Assembly (NCBI GenBank): GCA_913045415.1
Contig: CAJWPW010000006.1
Span: 1 to 15,427 of the forward strand
Origin: an uncultured Fidelibacterota bacterium
GTDB lineage: Bacteria; Marinisomatota; Marinisomatia; Marinisomatales; UBA1611
Direction of reading: 5' to 3'
Length of the DNA: 15,427 nucleotides
Shown here: piece after piece, positions 8,527-15,169 of the stretch
Position numbering within the stretch: the stretch's first letter is position 1
Layout: each line of letters opens with the position of its first letter
Notes under the pieces: model-generated
The model's database searches: none
Seen by the model: the letters and a program-made list of their open reading frames with translations, nothing else
Told to the model about the DNA's origin: nothing
Translations under genes and position numbers: made by a program

Positions 8527-10494
8527 ATGAGCAGTAAATTTAATTACCCATTTAGCATGCGGATTCGGTACCGCATTGATAATTTTATGTCCAAGGGCAG
8601 TTCATCCATTTTTCTTGCCCTGCTTGCCCTTTTCATGGTTGGGTTTATTGTGATGGTCATCTTCCGAGTCATCGCAAATTATCTGATTCCGGATGAAACC
8701 CTTAGTAGTTGGATGGAAATTCCCTGGAGAGTTTATGTGGCTGTCATGGAAGGGTCAGCAGCAGAAACGGATGGAGATAGCAACTGGGCAGCAAAAATGT
8801 CATCCATTATCGGTGTGATGGTTGGATTGGTCCTTTTTTCAAGTATGGTCGCATTTATCACTAGTGTATTTGAAGCCAAATTAGCTGAATTACGGCGAGG
8901 AAGAAGCCTCGTCCTGGAAAAGGACCATACCCTTATCTTAGGATTCGGTGATCGGATTATAGAAATCATTCGAGAACTTATTGAAGCAAATGAATCTGAA
9001 CCGGATGCTGCCATTGTGATTCTGGCAGAAGATGACAAAGAGAGTATGGATAATATGATCCGAGATAATATTTCGGATTTTGTGACCACCCGAGTTATAA
9101 CACGGTCAGGGGTCGTCACTAACATCAAAAACCTAAAAAAGGTCATGGCAGAAGAAGCTAAATCCATAATCATTATGAATAGCGCTGCCAGTTGGAGACC
9201 AAAAGAAGAACGAAAATTAGCAGATGCTCTCGTATTGAAATCCATCATGTCCATTATCGCCGTATGTGATGGCGAAGAACATCCTCCCATTATTTGTGAG
9301 ATCCATTCAGATCGAGATCGAGATCTTGCAGAAAATATTTCCAATGGAACCGTTAAAGCACTCAACGAAGTTAGCGTTTTATCCCGCATGATTGCCCAAT
9401 TGGCGTTGAGCCGGAATGGATTATCCGTGGTTTACAGCGATATGGTGGGATTCGATGGAAATGAATTTTATTTTTATCAACCGGATGAAGGTTGGGGTGG
9501 CCCACTCACTTTTGGTGAAAGTACACACCGATTCAAAAGTAGTACGCCCATGGGAATCCATAAGGCAGATGGTGAAATTATATTAAATCCACCACCGGAA
9601 ACATCTGTTTCTGAAAACGATGAACTTATTGTTTTCGCCGAGGATGACTCAACTATTTATTATTTCAAGGAGCCTGTTTACAATGCCCGGGTTTCCGAGA
9701 TCCCTCAAACAACCATAACCCTGCGTAGTCAACGGGTAGCCCTTTTAAATTGGACACCTAAAACTGGCATAATCATGGAAAAATTATGTAGTTATCTTCC
9801 TGCAGGATCAGAATTATGTACCTATGTACCCGAGATAAATGAAGAAATGGAATCTTTCAAAGAAAATTTATTAAGTATTTATCCTGAACTAAATATTTCC
9901 CTTAATCAAATGGATTTCAATGATCTTAATAAATTGAACGAAATTGATCCACAAAGTTTTGACAGTTTACTGATTCTATCACCTGGTGGTGCAACCATCG
10001 AAGAAATGGATGCTTTTGTAATCTCCTTGCTGATCCGTTTACGCCAAATACTGCGAAATTCCGGTTTGAGTCAATGGCCAAAACTCATTACCGAAGTAAT
10101 GGACAGTGAAAATATTGATATCATCTTGAATAGCGGAGTGGAAGATTTCATGGTATCAAACCAATTTGTATCTCAAATAATGGCGCAGGTTTCGGAAGAA
10201 CCATTGGCATTGGATGTATATGATGATCTTTTCCAGGCGGAAGGGAGTGAACTCTACATCAAACCTATTTCTTACTATTTCCCATTTGATGGGAAAGAAT
10301 CGATCACTGTCGCTTATGGGGAATGTGTCCATGCCGCCCAATTACGTGGCGAAGTCATATTAGGAGCACAACTTCATCCCCGCCAAAAAGAGAAAGACAA
10401 AATGTTTGGTATTTCGTTAATCCCAGACAAGAATCAGGAGTTTACATTTACTCCAGAAGATGGTTTAATTGCTCTTGCTAAAGATGAAACATAA
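8527..10494 (+). CDS. CASTOR/POLLUX-type ion channel protein with RCK/TrkA_N-like domains
   Basis: A 655-residue membrane protein. Two hydrophobic segments (about 28-53 and 92-113) flank a short extracytoplasmic loop. Then comes the family hallmark junction EAKLAELRRGRSLVLEKDHTLILGFGDRI (116-144), where a Rossmann-type RCK/TrkA_N-like nucleotide-binding fold begins. Further hallmarks are VILAEDDKESM (164-174), TRSGVV (192-197) and VVYSDMVGFDGNEFY (301-315), and a second regulatory unit follows to the C-terminus. The layout matches bacterial relatives of plant CASTOR/POLLUX channels, usually annotated as potassium channel or TrkA-related. The loop between the membrane segments (55-91) has no TVGYG potassium filter and is rich in acidic residues, so ion selectivity cannot be assigned. 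It is divergent from korA and 22 bases upstream of selD, so selD may be co-transcribed. Confidence 0.85.
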   Translation: MSSKFNYPFSMRIRYRIDNFMSKGSSSIFLALLALFMVGFIVMVIFRVIANYLIPDETLSSWMEIPWRVYVAVMEGSAAETDGDSNWAAKMSSIIGVMVGLVLFSSMVAFITSVFEAKLAELRRGRSLVLEKDHTLILGFGDRIIEIIRELIEANESEPDAAIVILAEDDKESMDNMIRDNISDFVTTRVITRSGVVTNIKNLKKVMAEEAKSIIIMNSAASWRPKEERKLADALVLKSIMSIIAVCDGEEHPPIICEIHSDRDRDLAENISNGTVKALNEVSVLSRMIAQLALSRNGLSVVYSDMVGFDGNEFYFYQPDEGWGGPLTFGESTHRFKSSTPMGIHKADGEIILNPPPETSVSENDELIVFAEDDSTIYYFKEPVYNARVSEIPQTTITLRSQRVALLNWTPKTGIIMEKLCSYLPAGSELCTYVPEINEEMESFKENLLSIYPELNISLNQMDFNDLNKLNEIDPQSFDSLLILSPGGATIEEMDAFVISLLIRLRQILRNSGLSQWPKLITEVMDSENIDIILNSGVEDFMVSNQFVSQIMAQVSEEPLALDVYDDLFQAEGSELYIKPISYYFPFDGKESITVAYGECVHAAQLRGEVILGAQLHPRQKEKDKMFGISLIPDKNQEFTFTPEDGLIALAKDET

Positions 10495-10516
10495 TATTTT
10501 TTGAAAATCCAATTTT

Positions 10517-11557
10517 ATGAAAACAGATCGAGATAAAATAAGGCTCACTACCTTGAGCCACGGCTCCGGCTGAGCATGCAAGATTGGTCCGGCTGACCTA
10601 GCCCAGGTTCTGGGTGATCTTAAAATGCAAACCAATGATTCCGTTGTTGTGGGCTTTGAGGGTTCCGACGACGCTGCCGTTGTGCGCCTAGATGATGGGA
10701 AGTTCATCGTTCAATCTGTGGATTTTTTCACGCCGATTGTTGATGACCCCTACCAGTTTGGTCAAATCGCAGCAGCCAATGCACTTTCCGATATTTATGC
10801 AATGGGTGGAAAGCCTCTTTTCGCACTGAATATTGTTGGATTCCCAATCAACGATTTACCCAAATCAATCCTAACTGAAATTCTTCAAGGTGGCGCTGAT
10901 AAAGCCGCTGAAGCAGGAATCCCAATTGTCGGTGGGCATTCTGTTGATGATAAAGAACCAAAATACGGCATGGTTGTAACAGGGGAAGTTGATGAAGCTA
11001 AAATGTGGAAAAATTCAGGTGCTCAAGTTGGTGATATCCTGGTTTTAACTAAACCGCTGGGAACCGGTATCATTGCCACAGCCATAAAAAAAGGCGTAGC
11101 AAATGAAGAAAGCATCACTGCAGCCATTGAATCCATGGCAACATTGAATAAAGGTGCTGCCGATGCACTGGATGGTTTGAATGTTCATGCTGTTACGGAT
11201 GTAACCGGTTTTGGTTTATTGGGGCATCTAAAAGAAATGTGCCAAGGAAGTAATGTGTCTGCAAAAATTAATTTTTCGGAATTAGCCTTTTTGCCCAATG
11301 TACGGCAACTGGCAGAAGCAGGCATTATTCCCGGTGGAACAGTACGAAATCTTGATTATGTAAAAGACTTTGTGAAATTTGATTTTACCCTTTCAGAAAT
11401 AGATAAACTCTTGGCTGCTGATGCACAAACATCTGGTGGATTACTTGTCTCTCTTTCAGAAAATGATGCAGAAATTTTTATCGAAAATTTTGGGTCAATC
11501 GTAAAACCTATTGGCCAAATAATCCAAAAAGAATCCAATTTTATTTCAATAAAATAA
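10517..11557 (+). CDS. selD: Selenide, water dikinase, itself a selenoprotein (in-frame TGA = Sec19)
   Basis: SelD makes selenophosphate from selenide and ATP, the selenium donor for Sec-tRNA and for 2-selenouridine in tRNA. Read from the ATG at 10517 with TGA at 10571-10573 as selenocysteine, the product has 346 residues, close to E. coli SelD (347). It starts with KIRLTTLSHGSG-U-ACKIGP, where Sec19 replaces catalytic Cys17 and Lys22 corresponds to the essential E. coli Lys20. GSDDAAVVRLDDG (49-61) supplies an ATP/Mg-binding aspartate region, and VGGHSVDD and TDVTGFGLLGH are AIR-synthase-fold motifs. If TGA were a stop, the first downstream ATG (10625, codon 37) would lack the catalytic residue and lysine. 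Selenocysteine SelD proteins are known in other bacteria (e.g. Haemophilus). The ATG lacks a Shine-Dalgarno sequence. Implied elsewhere in the genome: SelA, SelB and tRNA-Sec. Confidence 0.93.
10574..10621 (+). promoter_or_regulatory. Candidate bacterial SECIS element within selD
   Basis: Just downstream of the Sec TGA, two small hairpins lie inside an outer pairing. GGTC-CGGCT-GACC (10586-10598) and CCCA-GGTTC-TGGG (10602-10614) are enclosed by AAGAT (10580-10584) and ATCTT (10617-10621). Bacterial SECIS elements are read by SelB and typically carry G (often GG or GGU) in an apical loop about 16-37 bases from the UGA. Both loops satisfy this: GG at 10591 is 17 bases and GGT at 10606 is 32 bases past the codon. 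Which hairpin SelB uses cannot be told by eye. Confidence 0.6.
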
Positions 11558-11564
11558 TATATAC

Positions 11565-11581
11565 ACGACTAAAATAGTCGT
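11565..11581 (+). promoter_or_regulatory. Candidate IscR Type 1-like operator upstream of iscR-suf
   Basis: A perfect inverted repeat, ACGACTA-AAA-TAGTCGT, lies between selD and the iscR-like gene. Its 13-base core GACTAAAATAGTC fits the core GACTRWWWYAGTC of the Type 1 site bound by holo-IscR in enterobacteria (consensus recalled from the literature). The inner TAAAAT (11570-11575) could act as a -10 box, so binding would occlude RNA polymerase. There is no U-tract after it, which argues against a selD terminator. Confidence 0.65.
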
Positions 11582-11640
11582 AAATAGTTCTTGATGAATA
11601 AATACGCATTCAAGTAACTTTCAGACTGGAATTTAGAACT

Positions 11641-12039
11641 ATGTTAAAAATTACTCGAAAAGCTGAATATGCCCTTATAGCCCTTAGGCATTTAAATGGT
11701 ATAAAAGATGGCAAATTAGCCACGGTAAAAGAAATCTCCACCCAATATGGGATACCTCAAGAATTGCTGGCAAAAGCGCTACAACAATTGGCACGTGCAA
11801 AAGTAATCGAGGCCACTAAAGGCCCATCTGGTGGTTATAAGTTGGTAAGAGATCCCCATGAGATCAACATGACAAATTTTTTCGAAATTTTGGAAGGCCC
11901 AATGGGTATTATGGATTGTTATTTTGACTCGGGCTGCAATCAATTGAGTGCTTGCAATATTCGCACACCAATCACCCGAATTAATGATTCAATCCGTACC
12001 ATATTTAATAAATTGACACTAGCAGACATAACATACTAA
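11641..12039 (+). CDS. iscR: Rrf2-family Fe-S regulator, IscR-like
   Basis: A 132-residue transcription factor. The N-terminal winged helix (about 1-75) has the Rrf2 pattern: MLKITRKAEYALIALRHL, a recognition-helix region around 38-52, and the wing GPSGGYKL (61-68). A C-terminal helix probably dimerises the protein. Cys93, Cys99 and Cys105 form the C-x5-C-x5-C pattern that binds [2Fe-2S] in IscR (Cys92/98/104 in E. coli). The fourth E. coli ligand, His107, aligns with Arg108 here, so cluster ligation must differ or be incomplete. The position as first gene of the suf operon, plus an IscR-type dyad in the leader, supports a role as autoregulated repressor of Fe-S assembly. The ATG follows AGAACT with no Shine-Dalgarno sequence. 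The TAA overlaps the next ATG by one base. Confidence 0.9.
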   Translation: MLKITRKAEYALIALRHLNGIKDGKLATVKEISTQYGIPQELLAKALQQLARAKVIEATKGPSGGYKLVRDPHEINMTNFFEILEGPMGIMDCYFDSGCNQLSACNIRTPITRINDSIRTIFNKLTLADITY

Positions 12040-12401
12040 TGAATTTAAAAGATAAAGTAATTGATGTTTTAAAACTATGTTTTGATCCAGAAATCCCAGT
12101 GGACCTCTGGAGCCTTGGCCTTATTTACTCAATTGATATTGAACCATCTGAAAATGATAAAACGGATGTAAAAATCACTATGTCACTCACAACGCCGGGA
12201 TGCGGGATGGGTAGCCAGATGGCAAATGATATTAAAGAAAAGGTATCAGCCATGGATGAGGTCAATGATGTGGATGTGACGGTTACGTTTGATCCACCAT
12301 GGAAACCAGAAATGATGAGTGATGAAGCCCGGAGCAAACTAGGATTTGACCCGACACCAGTGCCAAAAAATGAACCTAAAATTGAAACGGAGTGGGAATA
12401 A
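12039..12401 (+). CDS. sufT: SufT-like Fe-S assembly factor (DUF59/MIP18 family)
   Basis: A 120-residue protein of the DUF59 family, with DPEIPVDLWSLGLIYSI (16-32) carrying the conserved DPE, ITMSLTTPGCGMG (46-58) with the conserved Cys55, and a VTFDPPWKPEMMS segment (82-94) typical of the family. SufT-type proteins support Fe-S cluster maturation under high demand; the related eukaryotic MIP18 acts in cytosolic Fe-S delivery. The last 20 or so residues are low-complexity and acidic. The start codon shares its A with the iscR stop (TAATG), and its own stop overlaps the sufA start the same way, so the three genes are probably translationally coupled. Confidence 0.88.
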   Translation: MNLKDKVIDVLKLCFDPEIPVDLWSLGLIYSIDIEPSENDKTDVKITMSLTTPGCGMGSQMANDIKEKVSAMDEVNDVDVTVTFDPPWKPEMMSDEARSKLGFDPTPVPKNEPKIETEWE

Positions 12402-12787
12402 TGAGTGCAACAACACAAAACCAAAAATCGATTGAAGAGCAACAGCAAGTTTTTCAAAATGCAACCATCACAGCAACAAAAAGCGCAGTAAAACGTCTTA
12501 AGGGCGTCATGGCAACTGATGGAAAAGAAGATCATTTTTTACGTATGTCTGTGGAAGGTGGCGGTTGTTCCGGAATGACTTACAAAATGGATTTTGAAAA
12601 TGAGAAAGGGGAATTTGATAAAGAATTTGAATCCAACGGACTCACTATTATTTGTGACCTGAAAAGTTGGCTTTACTTGAAAGATATTGAAGTGGATTAT
12701 TCCGATGATCTATTGAATGGCGGATTCAAGATCAAGAATCCTAATGCAGATCGAACCTGCGGTTGCGGGACGAGCTTTTCCGCGTAA
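12401..12787 (+). CDS. sufA: A-type Fe-S carrier (SufA/IscA/HesB family)
   Basis: A 128-residue A-type carrier with the three diagnostic cysteines: Cys56 in VEGGGCSGMTY, and Cys120 and Cys122 in the C-terminal CGCGTSFS. These bind an Fe-S cluster or iron for transfer from the SufBCD scaffold to target proteins. I chose the ATG at 12401 because it overlaps the sufT TAA (TAATG), with a GGAG 8 bases upstream. A GTG at 12392 would add only three residues inside the sufT end. The first 20 residues are Gln-rich and look like a flexible extension beyond the common fold. Assignment to SufA rather than IscA or ErpA rests on the suf context. Confidence 0.9.
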   Translation: MSATTQNQKSIEEQQQVFQNATITATKSAVKRLKGVMATDGKEDHFLRMSVEGGGCSGMTYKMDFENEKGEFDKEFESNGLTIICDLKSWLYLKDIEVDYSDDLLNGGFKIKNPNADRTCGCGTSFSA

Positions 12788-12798
12788 ATCGAAATATC

Positions 12799-12814
12799 GT
12801 AATTATATAATTAC
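12799..12814 (+). repeat. 16-base AT-rich perfect palindrome before sufB
   Basis: GTAATTATATAATTAC reads the same on both strands and lies 12 bases after the sufA stop and 20 bases before the sufB ATG. It could be a weak hairpin or a dimer-binding site. In AT-rich intergenic DNA such palindromes also arise by chance, so no function is assigned. Confidence 0.5.
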
Positions 12815-12834
12815 ATTTTAAATATTTACAAACT
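12813..12834 (+). promoter_or_regulatory. Leader block before sufB, copied before sufC
   Basis: The 22 bases immediately before the sufB ATG match the 22 before the sufC ATG (14407-14428) at 18 positions, sharing TTTTAAA, TTAC and the final AACT that abuts the ATG. No Shine-Dalgarno sequence is present in either. The element may be a promoter or a translation-initiation signal. Confidence 0.4.
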
Positions 12835-14280
12835 ATGAGCAACGAGCAACAAATAATTGACGAAAGCCTGAAGAAGGATTACGCATACGGTTTTGTCACC
12901 GATATTGAATCCGAGACACTCCCACCAGGTCTTGATGAACATGTGATCCGCACCATTTCTGCTAAAAAAGAAGAACCGGAATGGCTGTTGGAATGGCGAC
13001 TCAAGGCATATCGTCATTGGCTCAAAATGGAAGAACCAAAATGGGCGAAAGTGGTTTATCCGGAGATTGATTATCAAGCCATTAGTTATTATTCGGCTCC
13101 CAAGAAAAAAGAACTGGCCAGTTTGGATGAAGTGGATCCTGAATTGCTGGCAACTTATACCAAACTTGGGATTCCTTTAGAAGAACAAAAAATGCTGTCC
13201 GGTGTTGCTGTGGATGCTGTTTTTGATAGTGTATCCGTTGCTACAACCTTTAAGGAAGAATTAAAAAAGGCCGGTGTCATTTTTGGGAGCTTTTCAGAAG
13301 CAGTAAAAAATTACCCTGAAATGATTAAAAAATATCTCGGCTCAGTTGTTCCCTACACAGACAATTATTATGCTGCACTGAATTCAGCGGTTTTTACAGA
13401 TGGATCATTTGTTTACATCCCCAAAGGGGTTAAATGTCCTATGGAGCTTTCAACGTATTTCCGGATCAACGAAGCCAATACGGGGCAATTTGAACGAACT
13501 TTGATCATTGCAGATGAAGGAAGTTACGTCAGTTATTTAGAGGGCTGTACGGCCCCGCAACGAGATGAGAATCAACTTCATGCTGCCGTGGTGGAACTGG
13601 TGGCACACAAAGATGCGACCATCAAATATTCCACAGTTCAAAATTGGTATCCCGGGCATCCGGAGACAGGCAAAGGTGGTATCTATAATTTTGTTACAAA
13701 ACGCGGAATTTGTCTGGAAGAAAATTCTCATATCTCTTGGACTCAAGTTGAAACAGGTTCAGCCGTTACCTGGAAATATCCATCCTGCATTTTGAAAGGT
13801 GATAATTCGGTGGGAGAATTTTATTCCGTGGCGGTGACCAACAATTACCAACAGGCTGACACAGGTACAAAAATGATCCACATAGGAAAAAATACCAAAA
13901 GCACCATTATTTCCAAAGGGATCTCTGCTGGTAAAGGACAACAAACGTATCGCGGTGGAGTTAAGATCATGAAAGGTGCAGAAAATGCCCGCAATTTTTC
14001 TCAATGCGATTCTATTCTCATTGGCGATAAATGTGGCGCCCATACTTTTCCTTATATCGATGTTCGAAATCCGTCCGCACAAATGGAGCACGAAGCAACT
14101 ACATCAAGTATCGGTGAAGATCAATTATTTTACTGCAACCAACGAGGGATTTCTTCTGAAGATGCAGTTTCTATGATTGTGAATGGATTTTGTAAGGACG
14201 TCTTTAAAGAACTCCCCATGGAATTTGCCGTGGAAGCAACCAAACTTATGGAAGTGACTTTGGAAGGAAGTGTGGGGTGA
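12835..14280 (+). CDS. sufB: Fe-S assembly scaffold SufB
   Basis: At 481 residues this is a full-length SufB. It builds nascent Fe-S clusters in the SufBC2D complex, using sulfur from SufS-SufE or SufS-SufU. Key residues are present: Cys238 in [12 protein letters not shown] (E. coli Cys254), Cys391 in [16 protein letters not shown] (E. coli Cys405) and the His419-Glu420 pair in [10 protein letters not shown] (E. coli His433/Glu434). The central right-handed beta-helix (about 185-425) and the C-terminal helical SufC-binding part (about 430-475) are recognisable; SufB is distinguished from SufD by the EGCTAP and CDS motifs. It lies 47 bases after sufA. A 148-base gap follows before sufC, unusually long for this operon. 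Confidence 0.97.
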   Translation: MSNEQQIIDESLKKDYAYGFVTDIESETLPPGLDEHVIRTISAKKEEPEWLLEWRLKAYRHWLKMEEPKWAKVVYPEIDYQAISYYSAPKKKELASLDEVDPELLATYTKLGIPLEEQKMLSGVAVDAVFDSVSVATTFKEELKKAGVIFGSFSEAVKNYPEMIKKYLGSVVPYTDNYYAALNSAVFTDGSFVYIPKGVKCPMELSTYFRINEANTGQFERTLIIADEGSYVSYLEGCTAPQRDENQLHAAVVELVAHKDATIKYSTVQNWYPGHPETGKGGIYNFVTKRGICLEENSHISWTQVETGSAVTWKYPSCILKGDNSVGEFYSVAVTNNYQQADTGTKMIHIGKNTKSTIISKGISAGKGQQTYRGGVKIMKGAENARNFSQCDSILIGDKCGAHTFPYIDVRNPSAQMEHEATTSSIGEDQLFYCNQRGISSEDAVSMIVNGFCKDVFKELPMEFAVEATKLMEVTLEGSVG

Positions 14281-14319
14281 GATGTTGGAATATTGGAGAA
14301 TACAAAAATGTTTATGTAT

Positions 14320-14353
14320 TTAAGTGCGAATGTGTTCAAGGATTCGCATTTAA
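14320..14353 (+). other. 12-bp stem-loop in the sufB-sufC gap
   Basis: TTAAGTGCGAAT (14320-14331) pairs with ATTCGCATTTAA (14342-14353), with one G-T pair, around a 10-base loop. There is no T-run on either side, so it is not a classical terminator. It may be an RNase-processing or 3'-stabilising hairpin that sets sufB and sufCD levels apart. The rest of the 148-base gap holds only a possible 13-codon ORF from 14282 that I do not believe. Confidence 0.6.
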
Positions 14354-14406
14354 CAAACAAAGATTGAAATAAACACTCAATAAATCCATCAGGAAAACTA
14401 CGTTTT

Positions 14407-14428
14407 ACGTTTTAAACAATTACGAACT
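14407..14428 (+). promoter_or_regulatory. Leader block before sufC, copy of the sufB leader
   Basis: The sequence matches the sufB leader at 18 of 22 bases and ends in AACT directly before the ATG. It follows a short tandem duplication, CGTTTTACGTTTT (14401-14413). With the long sufB-sufC gap it may mark a second transcription start for sufCD. Confidence 0.4.
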
Positions 14429-15169
14429 ATGTTAAAGATTGAAAACCTCCACGCCGGCGTTGAAGATAAAGCCATCTTGAAAGGGCTTAACCTATCCATT
14501 AAACCCGGTGAAATGCACGCTATTATGGGACGAAACGGTTCCGGAAAAAGTACGTTAGCAAATGTGATCACGGGTCGGGAAGGCTACAATGTTTCAAAAG
14601 GCGATGTTCTTTTTAACGGCGAATCTATTTTGGATTGGTCTCCGGAAGCTCGTTCTTTGGCCGGAATCTTTATGTCATTTCAATATCCGGTGGTGATTCC
14701 GGGCGTAAATAACACTTATTTTTTGAAAGCAGCCTTGAATGCAAAACGGAAACACGCAGGTAAAAAAGGATTGGATGCAGCCGGATTTTTGAAACTCATC
14801 AAAGAGAAACTGAAAAACGTGGATATGGATCCAAAATATCTCCAGCGAGCTGTGAATGATGGTTTTTCCGGAGGTGAAAAGAAACGAAATGAAATCCTGC
14901 AAATGCTCACATTGGAACCCACACTTGCCATTTTGGATGAGACTGATTCCGGCCTGGATATCGATGCTCTAAAGATTGTAGCTGAAGGTCTGAATAATTT
15001 TCGAAGCGCTGATCGATCTTTTCTTGTGATCACTCATTACCAGCGTCTTTTAAAATATATTGATCCGGATTTTGTTCATGTATTGATTGATGGACAAATT
15101 GTGAAATCCGGTGGAAAAGAGTTGGCATTAGAACTGGATGAAAAAGGGTACGGCTGGCTGGAATCATGA
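14429..15169 (+). CDS. sufC: Fe-S assembly ATPase SufC
   Basis: A 246-residue cytoplasmic ABC-type ATPase that powers structural change in SufBC2D. Walker A is GRNGSGKST (34-42), the Q-loop glutamine is Gln85 in FMSFQYP, and the signature is FSGGEKKRNEILQM (146-159), where the KKRNE continuation is characteristic of SufC. Walker B and the catalytic Glu171 are in LAILDETDSGLD (167-178), and the switch histidine is His203 in ITHYQRLL. No membrane segments are present, as expected. The stop TGA overlaps the sufD ATG (ATGA), so sufC and sufD are translationally coupled. No Shine-Dalgarno sequence precedes the ATG. Confidence 0.98.
   Translation: MLKIENLHAGVEDKAILKGLNLSIKPGEMHAIMGRNGSGKSTLANVITGREGYNVSKGDVLFNGESILDWSPEARSLAGIFMSFQYPVVIPGVNNTYFLKAALNAKRKHAGKKGLDAAGFLKLIKEKLKNVDMDPKYLQRAVNDGFSGGEKKRNEILQMLTLEPTLAILDETDSGLDIDALKIVAEGLNNFRSADRSFLVITHYQRLLKYIDPDFVHVLIDGQIVKSGGKELALELDEKGYGWLES

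Noticed and set aside
8733..9389. 218-codon minus-strand ORF inside the channel gene
   Set aside because: It lies entirely antisense to a well-supported gene with family motifs, is Ser-rich, and shows no domain; a shadow frame.
10625..11557. selD starting at the ATG at 10625
   Set aside because: It removes the catalytic loop and essential Lys; the upstream frame continues SelD homology through a TGA.
11565..11581. The dyad as a rho-independent terminator for selD
   Set aside because: The stem is AT-containing with a 3-base loop and no following T-run; the operator interpretation fits better.
12125..12535. 136-codon minus-strand ORF over sufT and sufA
   Set aside because: It covers two recognised genes in antisense and has no recognisable features.
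12392..12787. sufA starting at GTG 12392
   Set aside because: It adds only three residues inside sufT; the ATG at 12401 overlaps the sufT stop in the same TAATG manner as the iscR-sufT junction.
14282..14323. 13-codon ORF between sufB and sufC as a leader peptide
   Set aside because: No regulatory codon run, no initiation signal, and it ends just before the hairpin without an attenuator design.
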